NCBI GenBank assembly: GCA_903838125.1
Contig: CAILXF010000031.1
Coordinates: 1 to 64,000 of the forward strand
Direction of reading: 5' to 3'
Length of the DNA: 64,000 bases
From: an uncultured Pseudomonadota bacterium
GTDB taxonomy: Bacteria > Pseudomonadota > Gammaproteobacteria > Burkholderiales > Methylophilaceae
A program made the translations under genes and the position numbers. Shown here one piece after another: positions 1-8,117 of the stretch. Positions within the stretch are counted from its first letter, which is position 1. Each line of letters begins with the position of its first letter. The notes under the pieces were generated by a model. It saw nothing but the letters and a program-made list of their open reading frames with translations. It was not told the DNA's origin and did not search any database.

Positions 1-833
1 AAATGACTCCACATGATGAGTGGGATTATGATGGTATTAATGAAGTAATCTTGTTTGACAAAGGTGGTAAAACATACGCATGGCATCATGACCGTAACGG
101 TTTTGCGTACACTTGGAATGCTGCAAACGGTACATTAGTTGCTGCTGAAAAAGTACACCCATTTGTTAACTGGGCAACTGGCGTTGATTTGAAAACAGGC
201 GTTCCTGCTAAAGTAGGTACAGCTTCAACTCACCAAGACTACAATGCTAAAGGCGTTTGCCCAGCTGCATTGGGTACTAAAGATCAACAACCAGCTGCTT
301 ACTCACCAAAAACTGGTTTAGTTTACACTCCATTGAATCACGTATGTATGACATACGAGCCAGTTGAGTCTAAATATGTTGCAGGTCAACCATGGGTTGG
401 CGCTACATTAACTATGTTTGCAGGTCCAGACGGTGTTATGGGTGGCTTCGGCGCTTATGATCCTATGACCAACAAAAAAGTATGGTACAACAAAGAGAAA
501 TTCTCTGCTTGGGGTGGTGCTTTAACTACTGCTTCAGATCTAGTGTTCTACGGTACTCTTGATCGTTGGTTCAAGGCTGTTGATGCACAATCAGGTAAAG
601 AACTTTGGAAATTCCAAGTTGGTTCTGGCGTGATTGGTAATGCATTCACATACGGTCACAAAGGTAAACAATACGTTGGTACACTATCAGGTATCGGTGG
701 TTGGGCTGGCGTTGCAATGAACCTTGGTATGACTAACGACACAGACGCACTTGGTGCTGCTGGTGGTTATAAAGAGTTAACTAAATACAACGCGGCTCCT
801 GGCGGCGGTGCATTAACAGTATTCAGCCTATAA
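1..833 (+). CDS. xoxF: Lanthanide-dependent methanol dehydrogenase XoxF, C-terminal part (5' truncated by window)
   Basis: PQQ-dependent periplasmic alcohol dehydrogenase that oxidises methanol and passes electrons to a c-type cytochrome. The reading frame is open from the window edge, so the visible Met at base 3 is internal; about 276 C-terminal residues are present. The motif DEWDYDGIN lies at the very start: the first Asp of WDYD (bases 24-26) aligns with the catalytic Asp, and the Asp two residues later (bases 30-32) is the lanthanide ligand of XoxF, which is Ala in calcium-dependent MxaF. Beta-propeller tryptophan-docking repeats such as GTLDRWFKAVDAQSGKELWKF are visible. The gene ends in GGGALTVFSL and is followed by a strong terminator. 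Synonymous codons favour A/T-ending forms (GGT, GCT, CAA), typical of a highly expressed gene. XoxF assignment is firm. Confidence 0.95.
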   Translation, partial: MTPHDEWDYDGINEVILFDKGGKTYAWHHDRNGFAYTWNAANGTLVAAEKVHPFVNWATGVDLKTGVPAKVGTASTHQDYNAKGVCPAALGTKDQQPAAYSPKTGLVYTPLNHVCMTYEPVESKYVAGQPWVGATLTMFAGPDGVMGGFGAYDPMTNKKVWYNKEKFSAWGGALTTASDLVFYGTLDRWFKAVDAQSGKELWKFQVGSGVIGNAFTYGHKGKQYVGTLSGIGGWAGVAMNLGMTNDTDALGAAGGYKELTKYNAAPGGGALTVFSL

Positions 834-892
834 TTTATTGTTGAAAAACATAAGTTATTAGCTAACTACTAAAGTTAGTTCGAAGTAAAAAT

Positions 893-923
893 AAAACACC
901 CCGATTCGTCGGGGTGTTTTTTT
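893..923 (+). terminator. Intrinsic terminator of xoxF
   Basis: A perfect 12-bp stem (893-904 with 909-920) closes a TTCG loop and is followed by a T run. It lies 60 bp after the xoxF stop codon and separates xoxF from xoxJ. Confidence 0.93.
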
Positions 924-1135
924 ATATAAAATCAATCTATGTTGCTTAACTTTGGCGTAAACACTAGGATTGTCCTTATATAATCTTCATGCGTAGCTGT
1001 AAAGTCGTTACAATACATGGTGTTTAAAAACACGTGTGTAGACATTAACCCTACATAAAGAACTTTTTTTAATACGAGTACTCTATAGAATATAGCGGCG
1101 TTTCAGGCCGTAAATTTGTTGATAAGGAACGTGTA
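924..1135. other. Intergenic region between xoxF terminator and xoxJ
   Basis: Together with the preceding terminator this is about 300 bp without a gene. It should hold the xoxJ promoter because xoxF is terminated upstream. A short inverted repeat GTGTTT-AA-AAACAC lies at 1020-1033. The xoxJ ribosome binding site AAGGA is at 1124-1128. I could not identify a convincing -35/-10 pair. Confidence 0.5.
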
Positions 1136-2038
1136 ATGTTGAAATATTTAAAACTATCAAGCCTGTTAGCCTGTCTGATTCTTGCAGCCAATGTATATGC
1201 TGCGGATCCAGATATTCCAACACTTAATCCGGATGAAGGTCGTATCGGTGAGATTCGCCGTGTGGTCGATGAGTCAGAATTTAAAGTGTGTGCAGACCCT
1301 GACAATATGCCGTTCTCAAATTCTAAGCAAGAGGGCTTTGAAGATAAAATTGCTGAAGTTTTGGCTAAAGACTTAGGTAAGAAACTTACATATACCTACG
1401 CTTATAATCGGCAAGGCTTCTACAGAAACACTATTAACGCGATGCGTTGTGATGTCATTATCAGTACTACACCAGACAATGATGCTTTAAGAACATCCAA
1501 GCCATATTACCGCTCAGGTCATGTATTTGTATGGCGTAAAGACAGTAATTACGATATTACTGACTGGGCTTCACCAGATTTACATAAAGGCTTTATTGGT
1601 GTAATTGACCACAGTCCTGCTACCATTCCTATGGATGCAAATAACTTAATTGGCAATGCTCGACCTTATCGTATGCAACGCGATTTAAACTTACCACCAA
1701 GTTTTATGATTGATGACTTAGCTAAAGGTGACATTGATATTGCGATTGCTTGGGGCCCAATCGGAGGCTACTTTGCCAAACAATCTAAAGTGCCTATGGT
1801 CGTTAAACTCATTCCTGAATATGAAAGTACCAATGTTAAGGGTAAAGAGTATTGGAATATTTCAGTGGCCGTACGTAAAAAAGACAAAGATCGCATGACG
1901 ATGATTCAAGGCGCACTAGATAGAAACGTAGATAAAATCAATAAAATATTAGATGATTTTGGTATTCCGCATGTTGCAGTCGTTGATGGCGACAGCTTGG
2001 ATAAAGTGTATAAAGCAAGAACTAAAGAACTTAAGTAA
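1136..2038 (+). CDS. xoxJ: XoxJ, periplasmic solute-binding-like methanol oxidation protein
   Basis: A 300-residue protein of the family of quinoprotein dehydrogenase-associated solute-binding proteins (MxaJ/XoxJ). It is exported: residues 1-22 form a signal peptide ending VYA-A. The conserved VCADPDNMPFSN segment (51-62), shared with family 3 solute-binding folds, is followed by DVIISTTPD and DIDIAIAWGPIGGYF in the second lobe. Members are needed for or activate the methanol dehydrogenase but are not themselves transporters; the exact role is still inferred for the family. The ATG has an AAGGA Shine-Dalgarno seven bases upstream. Its place directly after xoxF and before a cytochrome gene matches xox clusters. 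It is transcribed separately from xoxF, since terminators flank it on both sides. Confidence 0.93.
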   Translation: MLKYLKLSSLLACLILAANVYAADPDIPTLNPDEGRIGEIRRVVDESEFKVCADPDNMPFSNSKQEGFEDKIAEVLAKDLGKKLTYTYAYNRQGFYRNTINAMRCDVIISTTPDNDALRTSKPYYRSGHVFVWRKDSNYDITDWASPDLHKGFIGVIDHSPATIPMDANNLIGNARPYRMQRDLNLPPSFMIDDLAKGDIDIAIAWGPIGGYFAKQSKVPMVVKLIPEYESTNVKGKEYWNISVAVRKKDKDRMTMIQGALDRNVDKINKILDDFGIPHVAVVDGDSLDKVYKARTKELK

Positions 2039-2095
2039 ACTGCGTTGATGCAATTTGAAATCAGCCAATAATTAATAATGGCTGTAATACATAAG

Positions 2096-2128
2096 ACGGC
2101 TACTGTACAATTACAGTAGCCGTTTTTT
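2096..2128 (+). terminator. Intrinsic terminator of xoxJ
   Basis: A perfect 12-bp stem (2096-2107 with 2112-2123), CAAT loop and a run of six T. It lies 57 bp after the xoxJ stop codon. Confidence 0.93.
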
Positions 2129-2190
2129 ATTTAATAGACTTAGCATAATAAAAACATAGAGAATTTTATTTAAAATTTTTGAGGTGTATT

Positions 2191-2715
2191 ATGAGGAACT
2201 TCAAGCTTAATTTATTTTTGCTATTCATTTTAATGCTGATAAGTGCTTGCAATAAAAATGACCAAAGTCATTCTGTTGCAAACAGTAGTAGTGGAAAAAC
2301 AATAGATTTTGTGACGACTCAAGATGGAAAGCCGTTGCCAATAGCTGAAACGTTATTTAGTACGCCTGCAGCTAAAGATTTTCTGCATACAAGTAAAAAT
2401 CCTTATATAGGCAATGCAGAAGCAATCGCCAAGGGAAAGAAAGTGTTTCAATTATACTCATGCACTCAATGCCATGGTCCTGAGGCTAAGGGCCAAGTAG
2501 GCCCTGGGTTAACCGGACCAGAATATCGCTATCCCAAAGACGCTACAAACAAAGGCATGTTTGAAACTGTTTGGCATGGCACTAATGGTGGTATGGGAGC
2601 AAAAGGAATAGGTCTAATGGATCCGACAGATCCTAATAATGGCATAACGCCAGATGATTTGCTGAAAGTCATTGCTTGGATACGTAGTATGAGTAAGATT
2701 ACTGGTAACGAGTAA
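2191..2715 (+). CDS. xoxG: Lipoprotein cytochrome c(L)-like, probable electron acceptor of XoxF
   Basis: A 174-residue c-type cytochrome with one haem site, CTQCH at residues 91-95. The region after the haem (YRYP...GMFETVWHGTNGGMGAKG...ITPDDLLKVIAWIRSM) follows the cytochrome c(L) pattern of MxaG/XoxG, the specific acceptors of methanol dehydrogenases. The N-terminus is a lipoprotein signal with lipobox LISAC, lipidated Cys20 followed by Asn, so it should be membrane anchored. I start at ATG 2191 because GAGGTG at 2181-2186 is well placed for it; an in-frame TTG at 2179 would overlap that site. Flanking terminators make it a separate unit. The gene symbol is by family and position; a second c(L) paralogue at 20904 could be the main acceptor instead. 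Confidence 0.85.
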   Translation: MRNFKLNLFLLFILMLISACNKNDQSHSVANSSSGKTIDFVTTQDGKPLPIAETLFSTPAAKDFLHTSKNPYIGNAEAIAKGKKVFQLYSCTQCHGPEAKGQVGPGLTGPEYRYPKDATNKGMFETVWHGTNGGMGAKGIGLMDPTDPNNGITPDDLLKVIAWIRSMSKITGNE

Positions 2716-2730
2716 TTTTAAGTATATAAA

Positions 2731-2764
2731 AAATGCCTGCTAAAAATCAGCAGGCATTTTTTAT
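2731..2764 (+). terminator. Intrinsic terminator after the lipoprotein cytochrome
   Basis: An 11-bp perfect stem (2731-2741 with 2749-2759), seven-base loop and T-rich tail 16 bp after the stop codon. Confidence 0.92.
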
Positions 2765-2794
2765 TGTTAGTTTTCTTTCACCTATGTTAAAAAA

Positions 2795-4141
2795 ATGAGA
2801 ATGCTTTTGGATCAGAACAAACAACCTCCGTTGCACCATATTGTTATCGTGGGTGGAGGTGCGGGTGGCTTAGAATTGGCTACTAAGCTTGGTGATACGC
2901 TTGGCCGTAAAGGAAAAGCCCTTATTACCTTGATTGATAAGTCAAAAACACATGTTTGGAAACCCTTGTTGCATGAGATTGCAGCTGGCAGCATGAATCC
3001 TGAAAAATATGAATTGGTCTATCTTGCGCAAGCACACTGGCATAACTTTAAGTTTAGATTAGGTAGCATGGAAAATTTGAACCGCGCAAAGCGCGAGATT
3101 TCCGTTGCGCCCTATTACGATGAGGATGGTATTGAAGTTATACCTAGTCGCACTTTCCAATATGACACACTTATTATTGCCGTTGGCAGTACTACTAATG
3201 ATTTCGGAATTAAAGGAGCTAGCGAGTATTCAATTGCATTAGATACACAGGATCAAGCAGAAAAGTTTCATCGTCGCTTACATAATGCTTTAGTGCGCGC
3301 TCAAACGCAGGAGGCCGCGTTACAGGCGGGGCAATTGGAGGTGGTAATAGTAGGTGCAGGAGCAACTGGTGTTGAACTTGCTGCAGAGCTTCACAACACG
3401 ACACGCGAACTTGCTGCATACGGATTAGACAAGATTAATCCAGATCGTGATGTAAAAATTTCATTGGTTGAAGCTAATGACCGCGTATTGCCTGCGCTAC
3501 CTCCTAAACTTTCCGACTCTGTACGTATGGAATTAAGAAAATTACGCGTACATTTATTTACAGGGGAACGTGTCACCGAGGTCACAGCACATGGTGTTTA
3601 TACCCACACAGGCCGCTTTTTACCATCAGCGTTGGTGGTATGGGCTGCCGGAATCAAGGCGCCGGATTTTTTGAATGGAATTGATGGCTTAGAAACCAAT
3701 CGTATTAATCAGTTACTGGTGGGCCGAACATTACAAACAACCTTAGACGAAAATATATTTGCCTTTGGCGATTGTGCTGCGTGCCCTTGGTCTGGACATG
3801 CTGATAGTAGCGTACCTCCTCGTGCACAGGCGGCGCATCAGCAAGCCACTATGCTGCTAAAATCAGTGAGGCAGCGTGTGGCTGGCAAAACGAATATGCC
3901 TGAGTTTAGTTATCGCGATTACGGATCATTAGTCAATTTGGGACGCTACACTACGGTGGGCAATCTGATGGGCAGCCTTTCTGGAAGTAGCATGTATATT
4001 GAAGGTTTAATTGCCCGCCTAATGTATCAATCTTTGCACAAAATGCACTTGATGGCATTGCATGGAATATGGACAGTGGCCCTACAAACCTTAGCGCGCC
4101 TCATTACTCGGCGCACCGAATCTCAGGTAAAGCTGCACTAA
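2795..4141 (+). CDS. ndh: Type II NADH dehydrogenase (FAD-dependent NAD(P) oxidoreductase)
   Basis: Single-subunit, non-proton-pumping NADH:quinone oxidoreductase on the cytoplasmic face of the inner membrane. The 448 residues contain an FAD-binding Rossmann motif VGGGAGG (about 19-25), a second NAD-binding motif VGAGATGVELAAEL (about 184-198), and the FAFGDCA motif near 322-328 that contacts FAD. The C-terminal 60 residues (LIARLMYQSLHKMHL onward) are amphipathic, as in membrane-attached NDH-2. No good Shine-Dalgarno sequence is visible; ATG 2801 is an alternative start two codons in. It could reoxidise NADH made by the formate dehydrogenase further along. It stands alone between a terminator and a convergent gene. 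Confidence 0.88.
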   Translation: MRMLLDQNKQPPLHHIVIVGGGAGGLELATKLGDTLGRKGKALITLIDKSKTHVWKPLLHEIAAGSMNPEKYELVYLAQAHWHNFKFRLGSMENLNRAKREISVAPYYDEDGIEVIPSRTFQYDTLIIAVGSTTNDFGIKGASEYSIALDTQDQAEKFHRRLHNALVRAQTQEAALQAGQLEVVIVGAGATGVELAAELHNTTRELAAYGLDKINPDRDVKISLVEANDRVLPALPPKLSDSVRMELRKLRVHLFTGERVTEVTAHGVYTHTGRFLPSALVVWAAGIKAPDFLNGIDGLETNRINQLLVGRTLQTTLDENIFAFGDCAACPWSGHADSSVPPRAQAAHQQATMLLKSVRQRVAGKTNMPEFSYRDYGSLVNLGRYTTVGNLMGSLSGSSMYIEGLIARLMYQSLHKMHLMALHGIWTVALQTLARLITRRTESQVKLH

Positions 4142-4145
4142 TTAA

Positions 4146-5330
4146 TTATGGGGGCGTATGCAAAGCCAATTGAATTTGGCGGCGATAAAGTCGGTTGATC
4201 ATGCTCATGGAGGTAATGACAAATAAACCAAAAATGACAACGATATGATCAATGTCTAAGCCAGCCTTTACCATCATGGTATAAGCTCCGCTTAGCAATA
4301 GGATCCCTAAGTTTTCATTAAAATTTTGCACTGCGATAGAGTGGCCAGCACCAATCAGCAAATGTCCACGGTGCTGCAATAGAGCATTAAGCGGCACCAC
4401 GAAAAATCCACTTAGTATGCCTATCACCAATAAAAGCAGTGACGCCCAGTGCCACTCGGTTGCCCACACCATTGCGATTACCAATACCCCCATCAGGATA
4501 CCAGCCGGAAGTACTTTTACAGAATTTTCAAGGGTAATAAAGCGCGCGGCAATCACAGACCCTATCGCTACACCTAATGCGACAGCTGCTGTGAGTAGTG
4601 TTGCTTGATCTAAACCAAAGCTCAATGCAGAGGCCGCCCAGGCGATGACGACTAGCCTTAAAGTGGCACCAGCACCCCAAAATAAGGTGGTGACCGAAAG
4701 TGAAACTTGCCCCTGAGGATCACGCCATAGGGCAATAAAAGATTGGTAGAAATCACGCAAAATATACAGAAGGTTTTTTTTAGGGATGCTATGGTCTATC
4801 GGTAATTTTGGAATAAACATATTAAAAATTGCGGCGACTGAATATAGCGCAGTAATTGCAATCATAGAGAACTGAGGATTGAGGCTAGCCATTTTGCCAC
4901 CAATAATGGCGCCTAAGATAATCGCAATTACAGTTGAGCCTTCCATCCATCCATTGGCACTGACTAATTTATTGGGGGGGAGAAGCTCGGTCAATATGCC
5001 ATACTTTGCTGGGGAATACGCAGCCGCGCCTATGCCAACGATGCCGTAGGCAAATAGGGGTGGCATGCCTAAGATCATGGATAAACTACCCAAAAACTTA
5101 ATGCCATTTGAAATAAACATGACCCGGCCTTTGGGGAGTGCATCGGCAAATGAACCGACAAAAGGCGCGAGTACAATGTAAGAAATGACAAAAAACTGTA
5201 ACAACAGAGGTTTATGCCAGTCTGGGGCATGCATTTGTTGAAGTAAGGCAATCGCCGTAAACAACAAAGCATTGTCAGCTAGCGCCGATAGGAACTGTGC
5301 CGTTAGTAAAGTATAGAACCCTTTACGCAT
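4146..5330 (-). CDS. lplT: Lysophospholipid transporter LplT (MFS)
   Basis: A 394-residue inner-membrane major facilitator protein with about 12 hydrophobic helices. The N-terminus FLSALADNALLFTAIALL and the loop PLFAYGIVGIGAAAYSPAKYG are characteristic of LplT, which flips lysophospholipids inward for re-acylation. The partner acyltransferase Aas is not in this window. It starts 5 bp after the phoH stop codon, so it is probably the last gene of bcp-phoH-lplT. Its stop is only 4 bp from that of the convergent ndh gene. Confidence 0.88.
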   Translation of the reverse strand: MRKGFYTLLTAQFLSALADNALLFTAIALLQQMHAPDWHKPLLLQFFVISYIVLAPFVGSFADALPKGRVMFISNGIKFLGSLSMILGMPPLFAYGIVGIGAAAYSPAKYGILTELLPPNKLVSANGWMEGSTVIAIILGAIIGGKMASLNPQFSMIAITALYSVAAIFNMFIPKLPIDHSIPKKNLLYILRDFYQSFIALWRDPQGQVSLSVTTLFWGAGATLRLVVIAWAASALSFGLDQATLLTAAVALGVAIGSVIAARFITLENSVKVLPAGILMGVLVIAMVWATEWHWASLLLLVIGILSGFFVVPLNALLQHRGHLLIGAGHSIAVQNFNENLGILLLSGAYTMMVKAGLDIDHIVVIFGLFVITSMSMINRLYRRQIQLALHTPP

Positions 5331-5335
5331 GCCGC

Positions 5336-6733
5336 TTACAAGGCTTCTGCAGCAAAATCAGCCAATCGTGAACGTTCACCACGCTGTAAGGTAACATGAC
5401 CATTGTGACTCCAGCCCTTAAACCTATCAACAACATAGGTGAGTCCAGAACTACCTTCAGTTAAATAAGGGGTATCAATTTGGGCAATATTGCCTAGACA
5501 AACTACTTTAGTCCCTGGGCCCGCGCGTGTAATCAGCGTTTTCATCTGTTTAGGCGTTAAGTTTTGTGCTTCATCTATGATTAAGAATTTATTTAAAAAA
5601 GTACGACCCCGCATAAAGTTTAATGATTTAACTTTAATTCGGCTTCGAATTAAGTCTTGTGTGGCGGCGCGACCCCATTCCCCGGCCTCGTCATCACCGC
5701 GATTAAGGACTTCTAAGTTATCCTCAAGTGCCCCCATCCATGGCGCCATTTTCTCTTCTTCAGTACCTGGTAGAAAGCCGATATCCTCTCCAACAGGCAC
5801 GGTTACGCGGGTCATGATGATCTCAGAATATATTTTCTTATCAAGCACTTGAGTAAGTGCAGACGCTAAGGTAAGCAAAGTCTTACCAGTACCGGCTTGA
5901 CCGAGCAAACTAACGAAATCAACTTCTGGATCCATTAGTAAGTTTAGTGCGAAGTTTTGTTCGCGATTACGTGCCGTAATACCCCATACATTATGCTTGG
6001 CCTGCAAATGATCTTTAACAATTTCTAATACCGCTGTGTTGCCCTCCACGCTACGAACAATGGCATGAAATGGTTTGTCATACTCAAAAAATACAAACTC
6101 ATTAATGAGAAATGTTTTACATAACGGCCCTGTTAGGCGGTAAAACATACGGCCTGATTCTTGCCATGATTCCATCGCTTTGCTGTGTTTATCCCAAAAA
6201 TCTACAGGCAATTCCTTCATGCCGCTGTATAAGATTTCTGAGTCTTCTAATACTTTGTCATTGAAGTAATCTTCCGCTGGCATGCCTAAAGCACGCGCTT
6301 TAATGCGGATATTGATGTCTTTGCTGACCAAGGTCACTTGGCGCTCGGGGAACCGTTTCCGTAAATCTAGCACTACGGCCAGGATTTGGTTATCTGCAAT
6401 GCTACCAGCGAGGCCTGGCAACTCAACATTAACTTGGGTGGTTTGCAGAAATAATCTGCCAGTAAGGTGGCGATTGCCATTAATTGCAAGTGGGCAACCT
6501 AGCTCAAGATTAACTAAATTAGTCCCTACAATTTCTTCTAAATAACGACTAGCCTGACGCGCATTGCGTGCGACCTCAGTCACACCTTTTTTGTTGTTGT
6601 CTAGCTCTTCTAGGGTGACCATCGGTAAGAATATGTCATGCTCCTCAAAGCGAAATAAGCTGGAAGGATCATGCATTAACACATTGGTATCAAGGACAAA
6701 AAGCTTAGCGGCGCCTTGCGGTTTTTTAGCCAT
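5336..6733 (-). CDS. PhoH-like protein: PIN domain fused to PhoH ATPase
   Basis: A 465-residue two-domain protein of the PhoH2/YlaK class. Residues 1 to about 140 form a PIN domain beginning FVLDTNVLMHDP, with the conserved acidic residues of PIN ribonucleases (Asp in LDTNV, Glu in LEELDNNKKG). The C-terminal half is a PhoH ATPase with Walker A GQAGTGKT (about 278-285) and Walker B IIDEAQN (about 385-391). Relatives couple RNA unwinding to RNA cleavage; here that is inferred from the domains. Start ATG lies 32 bp after the bcp stop. It is distinct from the shorter PhoH/YbeZ that lacks the PIN domain. Confidence 0.9.
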   Translation of the reverse strand: MAKKPQGAAKLFVLDTNVLMHDPSSLFRFEEHDIFLPMVTLEELDNNKKGVTEVARNARQASRYLEEIVGTNLVNLELGCPLAINGNRHLTGRLFLQTTQVNVELPGLAGSIADNQILAVVLDLRKRFPERQVTLVSKDINIRIKARALGMPAEDYFNDKVLEDSEILYSGMKELPVDFWDKHSKAMESWQESGRMFYRLTGPLCKTFLINEFVFFEYDKPFHAIVRSVEGNTAVLEIVKDHLQAKHNVWGITARNREQNFALNLLMDPEVDFVSLLGQAGTGKTLLTLASALTQVLDKKIYSEIIMTRVTVPVGEDIGFLPGTEEEKMAPWMGALEDNLEVLNRGDDEAGEWGRAATQDLIRSRIKVKSLNFMRGRTFLNKFLIIDEAQNLTPKQMKTLITRAGPGTKVVCLGNIAQIDTPYLTEGSSGLTYVVDRFKGWSHNGHVTLQRGERSRLADFAAEAL

Positions 6734-6765
6734 AAACTACTTTCTATAGAAGTGAAAAAATAAGG

Positions 6766-7233
6766 TTAGAGAGATTGTATGCAATTCAGGACTTCTGCAA
6801 CGTGACCTTCAACTTTAACGCCACGCCACTCTTTAATTAGGATACCGTTTTTATCTATAACAAAGGTACTGCGCTCTATACCCCTTACTTGCTTACCATA
6901 CATGTTTTTTATCTTCATAACACTAAATAAACTGCACGCCAACTCTTCACTATCGCTAAGCAATTCAAATGGGAATGTAAATTTAGCTTTAAAGTTTTCA
7001 TGTGATTTTATGCTATCACGCGATATGCCAAAAATCTCAGTGTCATGCTGTTGGAAATCTGCGTAAGCCTCTCTGAATTGAACGCCCTGTGTGGTGCAAC
7101 CTGGGGTTGAGTCTTTAGGATAAAAATAAATGACCAAATTCTTACCAAGATAATTTGAGAGTTGAAAATTCTTACCACTGGTTGCCTGTAATAGAAAATC
7201 TGGAACAGATTGATTGAGCATTGAAGTGTTCAT
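6766..7233 (-). CDS. bcp: Peroxiredoxin, Bcp/PrxQ family
   Basis: Thiol-dependent peroxidase, 155 residues, cytoplasmic. The peroxidatic Cys46 is in the motif FYPKDSTPGCTTQG. The second Cys five residues on, present in E. coli Bcp, is Val here. The only other candidate resolving residue I see is Cys100 (EELACSLFSVMK), a position used in many proteobacterial relatives; otherwise the enzyme would work as a 1-Cys type. The sequence NMYGKQVRGIERSTFVID is typical of the family. It is the first gene of an apparent bcp-phoH-lplT unit, 104 bp downstream of tonB. Confidence 0.92.
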   Translation of the reverse strand: MNTSMLNQSVPDFLLQATSGKNFQLSNYLGKNLVIYFYPKDSTPGCTTQGVQFREAYADFQQHDTEIFGISRDSIKSHENFKAKFTFPFELLSDSEELACSLFSVMKIKNMYGKQVRGIERSTFVIDKNGILIKEWRGVKVEGHVAEVLNCIQSL

Positions 7234-7337
7234 TACTTTCTAAATTAAGTGCTTATGTCATTGTTGATAAAAAGCCTGATTAAGGCAATAGCATATCGCA
7301 TGAATATGACAATATTTATTTATTGGATGTCAGGCAG

Positions 7338-8027
7338 TTATTCCAATTTGAATGGAATCGGCACTGTAATGCTGAAGCTGCTTGCACGAAGTGCCTCTGG
7401 CGGTGATGGGAATGGAGCAGCCTTATCAATCATTTCTAATGCTTGTTTATCAAGTACCTCGTAACCGCTACTGGTGAGGATTTTTTTTGATTTGAGTTTG
7501 CCATTACCATCAAGTAGCAACTCCACAATAACCTCACCTTGCCAACCACGCATCTGTGCAATTTTCGGATATTGCTTGTACTTGCCAATCTTTCCCCATA
7601 ACGCATTGTTATAGCCATTAAGTGCAGCATTGATTTCGGCTTGGCTAGGCACTATCGGTTTTGGCGGCTCTGGTACCATAACAGGGACTGGAGGTGATGG
7701 TGATACATCAACCTTGGGCGCTACTGCCAATACTTCAGTTTGCACTGTTGGAGGAGGAGGTGGCACTTCTGTGCTTCGAGTAGGCTTGGTTAAGGTTTTA
7801 ATGGTTGGCTGTGATTTAATCTCTGGATGTTTAGGCGCTGGTGGGATTATTGCAGGTGGTTCTGGAGCTTTGACCAGCTCAATATTTAATACCTGACGTA
7901 ATTTAACTTTCTCAAAGTTTAGATTGGGAATCACTACCACTAAAAAAGCGTGCAAAAGCATTGAGCAAATAATGGCCCAAATTAACTTGCTTTCATTAGC
8001 GGGAGAGTGTTTCACTGCGAGATTCAA
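7338..8027 (-). CDS. tonB: Energy transducer TonB
   Basis: Links the proton motive force of the inner membrane to outer-membrane receptors. About 229 residues: one transmembrane helix (about 16-35, with the conserved His in the helix), a periplasmic Pro-rich linker (about 53-125, PPP runs), and a C-terminal TonB domain with YPKIAQMRGWQGEVIVELLLDGNG-type sequence ending IPFKLE. No exbB or exbD is adjacent. The indicated start is TTG; GTG at 8015 is an in-frame alternative. Neither has a good ribosome binding site, so the start is uncertain by a few codons. Confidence 0.88.
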   Translation of the reverse strand: MNLAVKHSPANESKLIWAIICSMLLHAFLVVVIPNLNFEKVKLRQVLNIELVKAPEPPAIIPPAPKHPEIKSQPTIKTLTKPTRSTEVPPPPPTVQTEVLAVAPKVDVSPSPPVPVMVPEPPKPIVPSQAEINAALNGYNNALWGKIGKYKQYPKIAQMRGWQGEVIVELLLDGNGKLKSKKILTSSGYEVLDKQALEMIDKAAPFPSPPEALRASSFSITVPIPFKLE

Positions 8028-8117
8028 AGAACAATAACCTAAATGATAAAAAGTTTTTTACGGGTGAATTAGAGCAAAATTATACAACAAGGTGGCTCAG
8101 ATGTTGTGCAGACAATG

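Noticed and set aside
1020-1033. Inverted repeat GTGTTT-AA-AAACAC upstream of xoxJ
   Set aside because: Short and AT-rich with a two-base loop; no repeat nearby and no T run, so neither a terminator nor a convincing operator.
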